Assembly: GCA_038373885.1 (NCBI GenBank)
Contig: JAWZYV010012362.1
Coordinates: forward strand, 62,001 to 126,000
Length of the DNA stretch: 64,000 nucleotides
Reading direction: 5' to 3'
Source: Cheiracanthium punctorium
Taxonomy: Eukaryota > Arthropoda > Arachnida > Araneae > Cheiracanthiidae
The notes beneath the pieces are model-generated. The model did no database searches. It was not told where the DNA came from and saw only the letters and a list, made by a program, of their open reading frames with translations. Made by a program: the position numbers and the translations under genes. Each line of letters begins with the position of its first letter. Within the stretch, counting starts at the first letter, position 1. This document shows positions 10,299 to 21,020 of this stretch, piece after piece.

Positions 10299-11988
10299 CA
10301 CTGCGTAAAAAAAGTAGGACATTTAGATTTTTTTTAGGAAAATAAGGAACCTTTCATTTTTACTGAATTTTTTTTACAAGGAATACTCTTCCCATTAGAT
10401 TTTATAATTTCGAATATTCTATTTGGCAGTGAATCATACAAAAATTAGATGTCTGTTTGGCAAAAATGATTCCATGAGCTATTCAATGCTTCTCGAAGTT
10501 CAGTGATGCATTCAAACTGTTTTCCACCAGCATATTCACGACGAACAAGCATTGCCCAGATGTTTTCTACTATGTTAAGATCAGGGCTTTTAGCTGGCCA
10601 GGGTAAAACCTGCACATTATTCGAAACGAACCAGTTTTTAACTCCATTAGCGGTGTGAATGGAGGCTCCATCTAGTTGAAAGATCCACTCTTCTCCTCCC
10701 AATTCGGAGACATAAGGAAGAAGCTCAGAATTTAACAGCTGAATATAGACTATATGCTTCTGCCTACCACTCAGAAAGATCAGACTTGTTTTTCCTCCAT
10801 ATCCAACTGCTAACCAGACCATCAATCTTCCTTCCCCCATTTGTCGTGTTGAATATGCTTCACACAATGCTAGTAGTACTAGTAACCATGGACCGTCTAA
10901 ATTGAATTTCTTCTCATCTGAAAATATCACAGAAGTCCATTCTGTAGTCCATGACATGTGTTCCTTAGCCCAAGATAAACGGTTACCAATATGTGTTTGT
11001 TTCCACTTTGGATGATGCTTCCGCTTTTTGAAAATGAATTTTATGGATCTTTTAATGTACTTGTAAACTGTTTGCCTTGACACATAAGGAAGTCCTGCTT
11101 GAATTCGAGTCTTTGACATACTTCCATTGCACTTTTTAAGCTGGTGAGCAATTTTTCTTTCATCGCGAGGTGTTAACTTTTTCGGTCTGCCAGTCATCTT
11201 TTTCTTTTCGTTTCTGTTTGGATTTCTGATAAAGTTAGAAACTGTATTGGAGCTGACGTGCAGTATACGAGCAATCTCTCTAGCACCTTTACCATCATTT
11301 TTATATGCAAAAATTTGGCCTTTTTGAAAATCATTTAAGGGTATTCCTCTTGGCATTCTGGAGAAAAAACAAATAAGGAAAATCTTGTCACGTGTAAAGA
11401 AAAAAAAAAAAAAAAAAAAAAAACAGAGAAATTACATTAAATGGAGTTTATTGCTGAAAACTAGAATAATCCTGTCTTCAAAACATCTTGGAATAATAAC
11501 CAAAATTCTTAATGATGCCATTCAATTAAAATAGAAAACAATAATGCAGTAATTAATAGAAAGCAGACGATTTCATTAAAATTCTTTTGTTAAATACTAC
11601 ACTTACTTGAATGGTAGTGTACCTTGGACCAGTCCGAGGTACACCCGAAATAGATAATTTTTGCCAAACAGACATCCAATCTTTGTATGATTCACTGCCA
11701 AATAGAATATTCGAAATTATAAAATCTAATTGGAAGAGTATTCCTTACTAACATAACTTGTATTTTATTCATTGGGTTACCATCCTTCTACATTTTTTTA
11801 CAGAGTTTCAAATGGTAGAAATTATTCCTGTTGTTGTTAATGTTTTATTTTTGAATATCATGGTTATGATATTGATATTTTCTTATTAAATGATCTATAA
11901 AATGTTGCTTACAAAAAAAATTCAGTAAAAATAAAAGATTTCTTATTTTTCTAAAAAAAATCTAAATGTCCTACTTTTTTATGCAATG
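10299..11988 (-). mobile_element. Tc1-type DNA transposon, TA target duplication
   Basis: The ends are CACTGCGTAAAAAAAGTAGG at 10299 and the inverted CATTGCATAAAAAAGTAGGA ending at 11988, each next to TA. The terminal repeats extend about 80 bp. A second inverted block follows: 10377-10470 matches 11652-11750 in reverse, including TTTGGCAGTGAATCATACAA. On the right these two blocks are separated by about 160 extra bases that are absent on the left. The element encodes one transposase (10445-11356, minus). An A-run (11399-11423) lies upstream of the gene. Confidence 0.9.
10445..11356 (-). CDS. Tc1-family transposase, DD34E
   Basis: This is a 303-residue cut-and-paste transposase. Residues ~8-50 and ~56-105 form the paired helix-turn-helix DNA-binding region (GAREIAR..H.S..TVS; GRPKKLTPRDERKI). 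The DDE domain has D147 (FSDE), D229 (FQLDG) and E264 (SPDLNIVENIW); the last two are separated by 34 residues, as in Tc1 elements. The family is usually about 340 aa. Between residues ~155 and ~170 the expected YYWH segment is visible in another frame on the same strand (about 10848-10905), so two compensating indels probably scrambled that stretch. The first Q/N after D229 is replaced by G. The start at 11356 gives a typical MPRG N-terminus. The reading frame is open, but activity is doubtful. Confidence 0.9.
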   Translation of the reverse strand: MPRGIPLNDFQKGQIFAYKNDGKGAREIARILHVSSNTVSNFIRNPNRNEKKKMTGRPKKLTPRDERKIAHQLKKCNGSMSKTRIQAGLPYVSRQTVYKYIKRSIKFIFKKRKHHPKWKQTHIGNRLSWAKEHMSWTTEWTSVIFSDEKKFNLDGPWLLVLLALCEAYSTRQMGEGRLMVWLAVGYGGKTSLIFLSGRQKHIVYIQLLNSELLPYVSELGGEEWIFQLDGASIHTANGVKNWFVSNNVQVLPWPAKSPDLNIVENIWAMLVRREYAGGKQFECITELREALNSSWNHFCQTDI

Positions 11989-12647
11989 TACACTGATTTA
12001 TATTGTTCTAGACAAATTTTGCATGTTCATCGAACTCTCCCCACTCCAACTTATGAAAACTTTTTACGATTTTTGTGTGTAAGCAAGTTTTGTCTGTTGT
12101 ATTTTTTGCTCTGTGAAGCTGAATTTCAATCGAAAAACCATACTTTTTTATATCCCTAGAAAGCAGTGATGACTTTTACAAATGCACTTTGAGAATTGTA
12201 CCATAATTTCATTATTTATTTATTTGAACAAATTTTTAAAATTTTACCAACCAAAGTTTTTTTTTTTTTTTTTTCTGCAAGCTCTTTGTAAATTTATTTA
12301 TGAAGAGATCATTTTGAAAATTACATGGAAATACTATGCAAACACTTCATTCTCTTTCAAAACTAAAATTATACAATACTAGCTTCGCTCACTTTAATGT
12401 TGATTTTGACTTCCGAAATGTAGAAACGTAAACATCCGGCTTAGAGGAGGATGGTTGGTTGGTTGGTGTTTAATGGCACAAGGTCCAGAAAGGACATACT
12501 GCGCCAGACTATGTGTATTTAGAATAAAATAATGCTTTCGCGTAAAAGTTGTTGTATAAAACATGTAAAGCTAAAATCCAAAAGGTCTAAAACTGATAAA
12601 ATCAAACTGTAGAAAGGTAAGAAGTAGATAAAAGTAAGCCAAGGACG

Positions 12648-12671
12648 TCTGGATGGGGGCTCCCATCCAGA
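12648..12671 (-). promoter_or_regulatory. 3' UTR stem-loop of non-LTR copy A
   Basis: An inverted repeat of 10 bp with a 4-base loop (TCTGGATGGG/CCCATCCAGA) lies about 25 bases after the ORF2 stop. The same hairpin is at the same place in copies C (31109-31132) and E (53379-53401). By analogy with other non-LTR elements it could be the RNA structure recognised by the reverse transcriptase; that is inference. Confidence 0.5.
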
Positions 12672-12696
12672 TACCAGTCAGAGAAAAGTGTATACT

Positions 12697-15600
12697 TCAC
12701 ACCGAATAAAACAGATTGACAAGAAGAAATGAAAATAAATTACAGTGCGGGGTTTCACCCAATATATCGTCTAGTTTGGGATGAGAACAGTTAAAAAATA
12801 TTAGGTAAAAATTATTAAAAGCTGTACAAGAGGTTAAAATGTGACGAATGGTTAGGTGAGTTTGACAATGTGAACATTCTGGGACGGGTTCACCCAGAAG
12901 TAGGTGTTTATGGGTGATTCTCGTGTGACCAATTCGGAGACGAGTCAAAATGACATCATGATTTCGATATGAAAGGGATGACCAATGAGTGATGGAAGGT
13001 CAGATAGAATGCAGTTTGTTTTCAAATTCACTATCCCATTTATTGGTCCAACTGCTTTTTACTATGCTAGAGGCGCAGGACTTGGTGATATAGCTATGAG
13101 TAGTGGAGCCTGATTGTACATTTTCTAGTACACTGAGGGAGTCAGAGTAGATGATAGATCTGTTTGTCTTTATTCTAGAGATGTATAAAAGGCTTTCATG
13201 GATGGCCAGTAATTCAGCGGTAAATATGGAGCAGAACGGAGGAAGAGTATAGCTGCAGGTATGGTTATTTTCGACAAAGGCAAAGCCAACATAATTATCA
13301 GATTTCGAACCATCAGTGTATATTTCTTTATATTTTTTATATCTGTTTTTGTAGTCTGAGAACAACTGTTGATATATTTTTGGGTCGGTATCCTGTTTAG
13401 TAAAGCCATTAAATGGTTGGAGGTACGAGGTCTGCAGTGTAGTCCATGGTGGCGTTTCATGAGGAGAATTAGGGGAGACTTTAACATTCTCCAGTTGGGT
13501 ACCAACTAGACTCCTACGGATCCTTAATCCCAAGGGAGGAGAGCATGAGGGGTGATTTCCATATTGGCGGTCCAAGTGAGTGTCCAAAAATGCGTCCCCC
13601 AAAGGGTGGGATGGATGAGACAAGATGCGAAAATAGGTGTTTAATGATAGTTTGTGAAGGATGTGGATGAGAGATGGCTCGTGACAAGTGATATAGAGAC
13701 TTTGTATGGGTGATGTTCTAAAAGCTCCAGTACAGAGGCGTAGTGCAGTATGATGCACCGTGTCAAGTTTTTTTAGGGCTGACCTACAAGCAGATCCATA
13801 CACGGCACAGGCGTAATCCATTTTGGAACGAACTGCTGCACGGTAGATTCGCAACAGGGCGTCACGCTCCGCTCCCCAAGAAGTGTTGGTTAATACCTTT
13901 AGGATATTTAGGTCCTTTTCACACTTGTTGCGGATATATGAGATATGATTTGTGAATGTCAGTTTCTTATCGAAGTATATCCCTAAAAATTTTGTGGAGT
14001 CACGTATTTCTAGTTTTGAGCTACCCACATAGAGCTCAGGATCGGGATGGACCCCTCGTAAACGACAGACGTGCATACTGACAGTCTTTTCCGCAGAAAT
14101 GTTAAACCCATTTGTGGTACACCATTTTAGGATGCGATTGATGGTGTTCTGGAGCTGACGCTCAATGTAACGCATGTCCTTTCCTTGACAAGAAATTTGA
14201 AGGTCATCGACGTATAGGCTTCCGTGTACAGATGGAGGTAGTTGATTGAGAATATTATTGATTTTTATTGAAAAGAGGGTAACACTTAAGACAGAGCCCT
14301 GAGGGACGCCATCTTCTTGAACGAAACTATCTGATTGAATGCCGTTTCTTTGTACTCTGAAATTTCGAAGTGAAAGGAAGTTCTGGATAAAGATTGGAAG
14401 GTTGCCACGGAAGCCTAGATTATGGAGGTCCCGGAGGATACCATATCTCCAGGTCTTGTCGTATGCCTTTTCTATGTAAAAAAAAAATTGAAATTAAGTG
14501 GTTCCGTCGTAGGAAAGCGTTACGAATTTGGGTTTCCAAATATATTATGTTGTCAGATGTTGATCTGCCCCAGCGGAAACCACTTTGGTAGGGATGTATA
14601 TGGCCCTCTGTTTCTAAAACGTAAACTAAGCGTGCATTGATCATTTTCTCCAGCAGTTTGCAAAGGCAACTAGTAAGGGCTATGGGTCTGTAGTTATTAG
14701 GATTGGAAGTGTCTTTTCCGGGTTTTGGAAAGGGTATGACTGTGGCGTTTCTCCAGGAGGAAGGAAAGATATGTTCGTTCCAGATTCTATTAAAAAGCTT
14801 AAGTAGATTTGCAAGGGAATCATAAGAAAGATGTTTTAGCATTTCATATGCGATACCAACGGGACCAGGAGAAGTATTCGGTAACTGTCCGAGTTGATTG
14901 GTGAGTTCATGGATTGTAAAGATACTATTGTAGGAGAGCTGCGAGGAGGTTTTAAAATTTAGTTTTTGCCGTTCAGATTGCAGTTTATGGGTATAAAAGG
15001 TATTTGAGTAAGAGGTACTGCAAGAGGATAGAGCCAAAGTTTCGGAGATGGTATTTGCAATGTCTGTGGTATCAGAGATGATTTTGTTATTGATGGAGAG
15101 GCAGGGTTATGGTATGGTTGTTGTATATGCTTTGTCATGAATGTATCTGGGTATTTTTGAAGTTTGGTTTGGATTCTGATACAAAGGTGAGAGAATTATC
15201 GGAAAATGGTCACTGTTATGTAAATCACCTGATACACATAACAGTGGAAGTTATAACAGTTATACAGACAGAGAAGTTATACAGCGGGAGGATTGGAGGA
15301 GAGCAGATGGCAAGGTCTATTGCATGGAAAGTTTTAGTTGGGTAGTGAAAGTAAGTATTGTCGCCATTATTCATGCAGCAAAGGGAGAAGTCAGTGAGAA
15401 GTTGCTCTATTTGAAGGCCTCTATTGTTGGTGTCCTTGCTTCCCCACAAAGGACTATGAGCGTTCATGTCACCAAGGAGGATGAAAGGAGGAGGAAGTTG
15501 CTGGATGAGACTATTGAGGGATGTTTGGATTATTACTTCACTAGGAGGGAGGTATATACTGCACACTGTTGTGAGTTGTTTTAATTGAATACGAGTGGCG

Positions 15601-15869
15601 ACTGCTCTGAGATTTGTGTTAAGATTGACCATAGTGCGAGGATAACTATTGTTAAATAATAGGGCAACTCCACCTGTGGCTCTATCATTGATTTCACTGA
15701 CCTTGCGAAGGATGGTGTAGTTACGGATGTTTGTGTGTCTATTAGTTTTAAGGAAAGTTTCCTGCAGGGCAATACAAGCGGGATTGTTATTGTAAATTAA
15801 TGTTTTGAGATCATCGTTTTTATTAAGGAAACCGTGGCAGTTCCAGGATAGCAGCAGAGCCATTATCAT
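12697..15869 (-). pseudogene. Non-LTR ORF2, copy A: endonuclease, RT, RNase H
   Basis: The N-terminal part (15869 to ~15240) is an APE-type endonuclease: LSWNCHGF, ALQETFL, LLGDMNAHSPLWGS and AIDLAICSP. It stops short where about 200 residues of the linker have been lost. RT begins near 15037 (SPGP.GI.YEMLK, PFPKPGKD, NYRPIALTSC, QSGFR.GRS). It continues after frameshifts around 14480-14180 (the catalytic YVDDLQISCQG lies in the shifted stretch near 14205) and ends in 14175-13000 with an RNase H domain (YTDGSKS, FTAELLAI, IIYSDSLSVL). A last piece (12948-12697) is the C-terminal RLRIGHTRITH..L..C..C segment, a zinc-finger-like tail. At least four frame disruptions make this a dead copy. Confidence 0.85.
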
Positions 15870-16029
15870 GTTGTGTTGGGGATGATGCTCATCTTGCTCT
15901 GAGTCCCCGTAGGCTTGAGAGGAGTGCTAGGGATGTCGTCATCATCCATGGGGAGGTCTGACATTTCAGAGTCAGAAGGGTCCAAATGTAGGTTACTGTC
16001 ATCTATAGGGCGTTGTGGAGGAACATGTT

Positions 16030-17195
16030 TGATTTTGGGTTTGTTATACTTTGTTCGGTAGACAGAAGACTTTTTTATTTATTGTCGGGTTGAGTTAACA
16101 TTTTGAGAGTTTTTCTTCAATATATTTTTTTGTGAAGACGAGGAGGATTTAGTTTGATTGGAAGTCGATTGTTTAGATGTTTGTGCTGTTGCAGAAGGAA
16201 ATGAGACAGGTACAGATTTTGGTAATTCAGTTTGGGTTGCTATTGTTTTGGTTGATTTTGTTGCAGCTGCATAAGATCAACCAGGTTTTGGTGTCCGGCT
16301 TTCTATTAACTTACGGGCTTCGGGATATGAGATTCTTTGAGAGGCACGTAGGGACTGGATTTCTGTTTCAAACGCCCATTTCAGGCAAGATCTGGAGTAT
16401 GAAGGATGTTCCTCTTTACAATTTACACATTTTGGAGCTCCAGAGCAGGACTCACTGTCGTGGTCAGAAGCACCACAACGCGCACAGGCAGGTGACCCAC
16501 GACAGGAGGTTTTAGTATGGCCGAACTTTTGGCACTGGAAGCAACGGATGGGATTTGGTATATATGATCTGACGGGACATAATAGGTAGCCGGCTTTAAT
16601 ATGAGATGGAATAGTGGGAGACTGAAAAGTTAGGATAACATGTTTAGTATTGATTATTGCGCCGAATAGTGATTCGACGCACAGCGCATACTTTGTCATC
16701 TGTTAGGTTTTCTAATATTTCAGCTTCAGAACAGTGTAAAAGTTCGGGTTCCGATACGACTCCTTGTGAGATGTTTAAGGATGTATGAGGGGTCACTAAC
16801 AGTTTTTAGGCCGAAGTTTTTAATTTTCATTATTTTGGAAGCTTGTCTATTGTTTGATACTTCTACTAATAGGTCTCCAGATCTTAATTTTTTAACTTTT
16901 TTGATTTCTCCTACATTGACAGTGATACATTTGTGAATTAAAAATGGCGATGTTTCATTAAGGTTACCTTCAGCAGAATGGATAATGAAGAATCGGGCAT
17001 TCATGTGTGCAAATTGTGTATCAGTGTGTTCATTAGCGGTTGACAGCGGAACGTTGACAATTGACAGAGAATTTTTCATATCCATGTTGGGGAAAATTGA
17101 GATTCGGACCTGACCGCACCACCCACCACGGAGCCCAACGAGGGGATGTGCATTTGCACACCAGTGCAAGTCGGGTCTACACGCTCACAGTACAT
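16030..17195 (-). pseudogene. Non-LTR ORF1 (gag-like, CCHC), copy A
   Basis: This is the RNA-binding ORF1 protein of the family. The N-terminal half (17195-16726) carries the region SPFLIHKCITVNVGEIKKVKKLRSGDLLVEV, an RRM-like fold candidate. The C-terminal half (16699-16277) carries three zinc knuckles: CFQCQKFGHTKTSC, CARCGASDHDSESC and CVNCKEEHPSYSRSC. The two halves are in different frames with a deletion/frameshift near 16660-16740. The tail 16276-16030 contains further stops. The best intact relative in the window is 33630-34775. Confidence 0.8.
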
Positions 17196-17602
17196 CCCTT
17201 AGGCAGCGTCCACCCTTAACGACGTGCCCAGCGGAAGACCGATTGCTTGATCCCTAGCAGTTGAACAAGTCAGTACCACCAGCCAATTGATACACAGGGG
17301 AACGCTGTGTACCTCCCGTTTACCCGAAGCCGAGGCCAAAGTAATGTCTTGAGGTTGATCCCGTCCCAATGGAAATGCCATTCAGATGATTTCCCTTACG
17401 GGAACACCCCTCAATTACCAGGATCCCCATCGCAGCTTCTAAGGGGGGGGCCCTCACCTCCAAAGAGGAAACTACACTGAGGAGGAAAAGGAAGAAGACA
17501 GCGAAGAGTAGAGGAGGGTAGAACAAAGAAGAGCAAAAGATCGCTGGGGCCCCGGGATTGCGACACCCGTAAAGACCTAAAGTAGGTCTTTCCCCTTAGG
17601 GG
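17196..17602 (-). promoter_or_regulatory. 5' UTR of non-LTR copy A
   Basis: This segment of about 400 bases is shared nearly base for base with 34776-35203, 37188-37629 and 58433-58865. It begins (element sense) with a short palindrome CCCCTAAGGGG, then a hairpin AAAGACCTA...TAGGTCTTT, then a GGGGCCCC-containing patch. Such 5' UTRs carry internal promoters in I/Jockey elements; no promoter motif was confirmed. Confidence 0.6.
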
Positions 17603-17944
17603 TTAGAGTTGGAAGTGGAGAAGTCCATTAGTTGAAGGACAGTTTATTTTTATTCCTTTCGATGGATTTTTACATGCTTAATGCTGCAATTTCTTAAACA
17701 AGTAACTGTAACTAGATTGACGCATAGCTGCCATTTGTTTACTATTATGATGTTAAAATAAAATATATTGGTGATCAATCTTTATGTCTGTGTTTATTTC
17801 ACTACTCTTCATTCACACATTTCCAGCAAGGGAGAGAACTTTGGGTTATCTTCTTTTTATTAGCAATCACAATGCATGGATTACTTCTTTGAATTTGTTT
17901 CACTTTAAAAATCTAAATTATTTTTCACGGCCGTGGTTAAGTAC

Positions 17945-18053
17945 CACAGGCACAGCTTTTGCAGCTGAAGCACTGGCTGCCCAAGTCAAAACAAAGGAAG
18001 AATGCTTTAAAGAAGAGCATAGACTAACAATGAAAAAGAAATACACAATTTAA
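17945..18053 (+). repeat. Partial duplicate of the Myb/SANT C-terminal exon
   Basis: The sequence from ACAGGCACAGCTTTTGCAGC to the AGACTAACAATG end matches 18815-18905 with few differences. It encodes the same GTAFAAEALAAQVKTKEEC start of a coiled coil but then diverges and stops. The preceding bases do not match, so this is a truncated copy. Confidence 0.7.
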
Positions 18054-18593
18054 AAACAAGCAGCAGGTGTATTAATTTTCATGAAGCACATTACTACAAA
18101 TAAAAGTTTACAGCATTACTAAAATTAAGTTTTGCAGTTTATTGGATGTAAATTGGTTAACTAGAACGCAAGATAGGAAAATTTAATATTCACTTAGGAT
18201 AGCATCAGAAATGGGGTTCTTGTTAAATATTGGCATTATTGCTCTGTTGAGTTAAGTTTTGGGGGCTTATTTTTGCATCAATTTTGTCGCCAATCAAAAT
18301 GGCGAAGACTGGCGACATCTAACAAAAAAATAGACCTTCAATGTTTACTTACCCGATTAACATTACACAAATGATGCAAGGAAACTGATAGAGAATTTAT
18401 TAGACAGATTTTGCCAGAACTTAGAGAAAACTCCCCCCAAAAGTATAAATACCTAAGTAGGTCATCCCACTGTTTCAGTTTAACATTTTAAAATTTTTTA
18501 TGTACTTCAACAAAATAATTTTTATATCAAAATATAAAATAATAAATAAAAATTACTACAGTTTTTAATAGTTTTTCTTTTGTTTGTTTACAG

Positions 18594-19028
18594 GAACTGC
18601 CTAGTGAAGAAAGTGAAATACTGTGCTTCTGAGACCATAGTAGCTTCAGAAAATGAAAATAAAACACCTCAGAGCACAGTTCTTTCAGAACAAGAAATTC
18701 AAACACCAGGAACATCATGGAACTCTCTTCTGACACTTTCCACCAAGAAAAGGAATTTGCTTGAGAGAGAAAAAATTTTCCCTAGCATATTCAATAAAAA
18801 AAGATGTCTGCGACCTCAGGCACAGCTTTTGCAGCCGAAGCACTGGCTGCCCAAGTCAAAACAAAGGAAGAATGCCTTAAAGAAGAGCATAGACTAACAA
18901 TGGAGATGAAACAAGAGGCTCATCAGCTAGACATAGAACTGAAAAAGAAAGAGATAGAATTTTGGAGTCTCGCAGTTGAAAAGTTAAAAAACAATAAAGG
19001 TGTTGAGATAGAAAATTTTATTTTATAA
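18594..19028 (+). pseudogene. Myb/SANT-family C-terminal region with coiled coil
   Basis: After a strong acceptor (TTTGTTTGTTTACAG) there is an open segment with a serine/threonine-rich linker (SEQEIQTPGTSWNSLLTL). In a second frame from 18804 it reads TSGTAFAAEALAAQVKTKEECLKEEHR..., a charged helix ending KNNKGVEIENFIL and a stop at 19026-19028. The FAAEAL...K.EC..EEH pattern is what I know from the C-terminus of Myb/SANT-like proteins of arthropods. The frames join at an A-run (18798-18804), so one indel separates them. Whether this belongs with the DNA-binding piece at 6649 (12 kb upstream, with transposons between) is unknown. Confidence 0.5.
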
Positions 19029-19526
19029 TTATCATAAATAATCTTGCTTTATTATTTTTATTGCTCATTTCTATTTCAGTTAAAAGGAAAGAAAAAGAAA
19101 CCATGTAAATTTTAACTTTAAATGTATATCATTACTTTAAACACTCTACAGTACTTATACGATGAATATATTTTTTAAAAATAGCTGGCTGAATTTGGCA
19201 CATTTTCCCATCCAAGAAATTTTAACCATTTTAGTAATAGCCATATCACACATTTCCTCTTCATTCAATATTCAATTCAAGCAATACTTTCGTTCGACTG
19301 TTTTCCACAACAATTGGGTGAAAAGGCTACTGTGATACGTTTGTTCAACATCCACAACTATTGCCGACATGTTCGGGGAAAATTGTGCATTTCATTCAAC
19401 TAGTTCAAATTTATTTTAGACAGACCAATCACAGACAAGCAAATGTCTAGGCTGCAGTGACGTCAGTGTAAATAAGAGATCACTCATTTCAAGATGGTGG
19501 CGCCTGTGTTTCTTACCCTGGACTGA

Positions 19527-20984
19527 AATGTTGAAATAGAATCTGAATTAATCAGTGAAATTCAGAAAAGGCCCAGTTTATGGGACATACGAGATCCCCT
19601 TTATACAAAAAAGGCACTGAAAGCGGCCTTTTATGAGCAAATAGCCCCCGAGCTCAAAAGTAGATGGCCAAACTATGCTGCTCTCTTTGACCCTGGTAAG
19701 TGTAAATAAAAAGTTATTTTAGAACTTTTTTTGTTTTTATTATGATATTAGCTGTATGAAGATGGACTTTAAACTGTTTTGAGGTTATCTATATTTGCTT
19801 AAAATCCTTCCCCTTGCCTGTTGAAATGTATCGTACTGAATACTCGCCAAATAATCGCCAGGTTTGTTTACTTCCTGTACGTGTACTTGTATCGGCTTTC
19901 ATTTGCTACAAAATGACTGTACTCATAGTTTGACGTTAATTTGCTAGTATTTAAATTAGTTATTTGAAAATGTTCAAAATTGTTTAGCTGTAGTCCAAAG
20001 ATTAAACCTCTGTTTTTTCTAAAAAATCTCAAAAATAAATCTCAAAAATAAATCTAAACGTTTCAAAATTGCATTTTACCATTTATTATAAAGATTTTAA
20101 AACCTATTTAATTATAAATTGCACCTGTAAAAGTGCTTGTACATAGATAATGGTGATAGAAGAAATAGAACTGTTTACTGGCCTTGAAATGGCTCGGAAA
20201 TTTTAATAAATATTAGGGCTGATAACATAATTTGTAATACACTCGATACTGATCATTAAAAAAGAAGTATTTAATAGTTACAATCTTTTGAGACACAAAT
20301 GATGACAAATAATTCAAGTGGCTAATATAAACATGCTTATGGTTCTCTACCTGTCATGTTGAAAGCCAAAACCATGTTAAAGATAATTTTATCTTTTCTA
20401 TGAATGCAGTAAAATGTATCTGCACCATGTTCAAGCAGGTAGCGCAATTATTATTTTTTTTTTTTTCGAATAGTTGTAATGCTATTTACCGATTTCGATG
20501 TTTTATTTCGCCGTTCTAGTTTACTCTGTCTTTCCCTACCCATTTTTATTACTGTTAGAAAACCTCATGTGTGGGTGACTTTCTATAATAACTATATTTT
20601 TATATGCACCTTAATTGTTATGTTTAATAATAATTAAGATGCTTGTAATTACATTTTATAGGCATAGTCACAATGTCAATTGATTCCAAATTTTATTTTT
20701 TCTTGTTCTTAGACTTACTACAGAAAAAGTTCTACAACTTAAAAACATACTATCGATCACAAAGGGAAAAGGTTTTAGCTCTAAAGAGTGAAGCACCTGG
20801 GCTTGGTTTTTAGCCGAAGTGGGAGCACTTTCAGAGGCTTGGGTTCCTGGATGATTGTTTCCAGGCACAGGAAAGTCGGAGCAACCTTCCTGAAACGGAA
20901 GACTCCAACAACCTAGTTTCTGTGACAGTCATCACAGAACCCAGCTGTGAATTAGAAAATTCACAGATGGAACTTGATGAGTAA
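19527..20984 (+). pseudogene. Two-exon MADF-domain gene, one in-frame stop
   Basis: Exon 1 (19527-19695) reads L-I-S-E-I-Q-K-R-P-S-L-W-D, then a Y..K..K..A/F...I...L...WP segment: the first half of a MADF domain. It ends at a consensus donor GTAAGT. Exon 2 (20713-20984) follows an acceptor TTTCTTGTTCTTAG and continues in phase with LLQKKFYNLKTYYRSQREK, then PKWEHFQRLGFLDD and an acidic tail ending ...ENSQMELDE and TAA at 20982-20984. Splicing joins the codon GAC across the junction. One in-frame TAG at 20811-20813 falls just before the PKW motif, where the family usually has an aromatic residue, so a single base change would account for it. No ATG is visible in exon 1; an upstream exon is likely. 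MADF proteins act as DNA-binding factors and also accompany Harbinger transposases. Confidence 0.7.
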
Positions 20985-21020
20985 TGCATATTTATTTTTA
21001 TTACATTTTAGTGTAACTCT

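Larger units (their letters stand above)
12453..17602 (-). mobile_element. Non-LTR retrotransposon copy A (I/Jockey group)
   Basis: The element reads on the minus strand. Its 5' end is at about 17602 (CCCCTAAGGGG-type palindrome), followed by a 5' UTR shared with the other copies, ORF1 (to ~16030), ORF2 (15869-12697) and a 3' UTR ending in CCAACCAACCAACC next to 12453. The ORFs are interrupted by frameshifts, and the linker between endonuclease and RT is deleted near 15105. A decayed target duplication is possible: TTAGAGGAGGA at 12441-12451 against TTAGAGTTGGAAG at 17603-17615. It is much more decayed than copies C and E. Confidence 0.9.
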
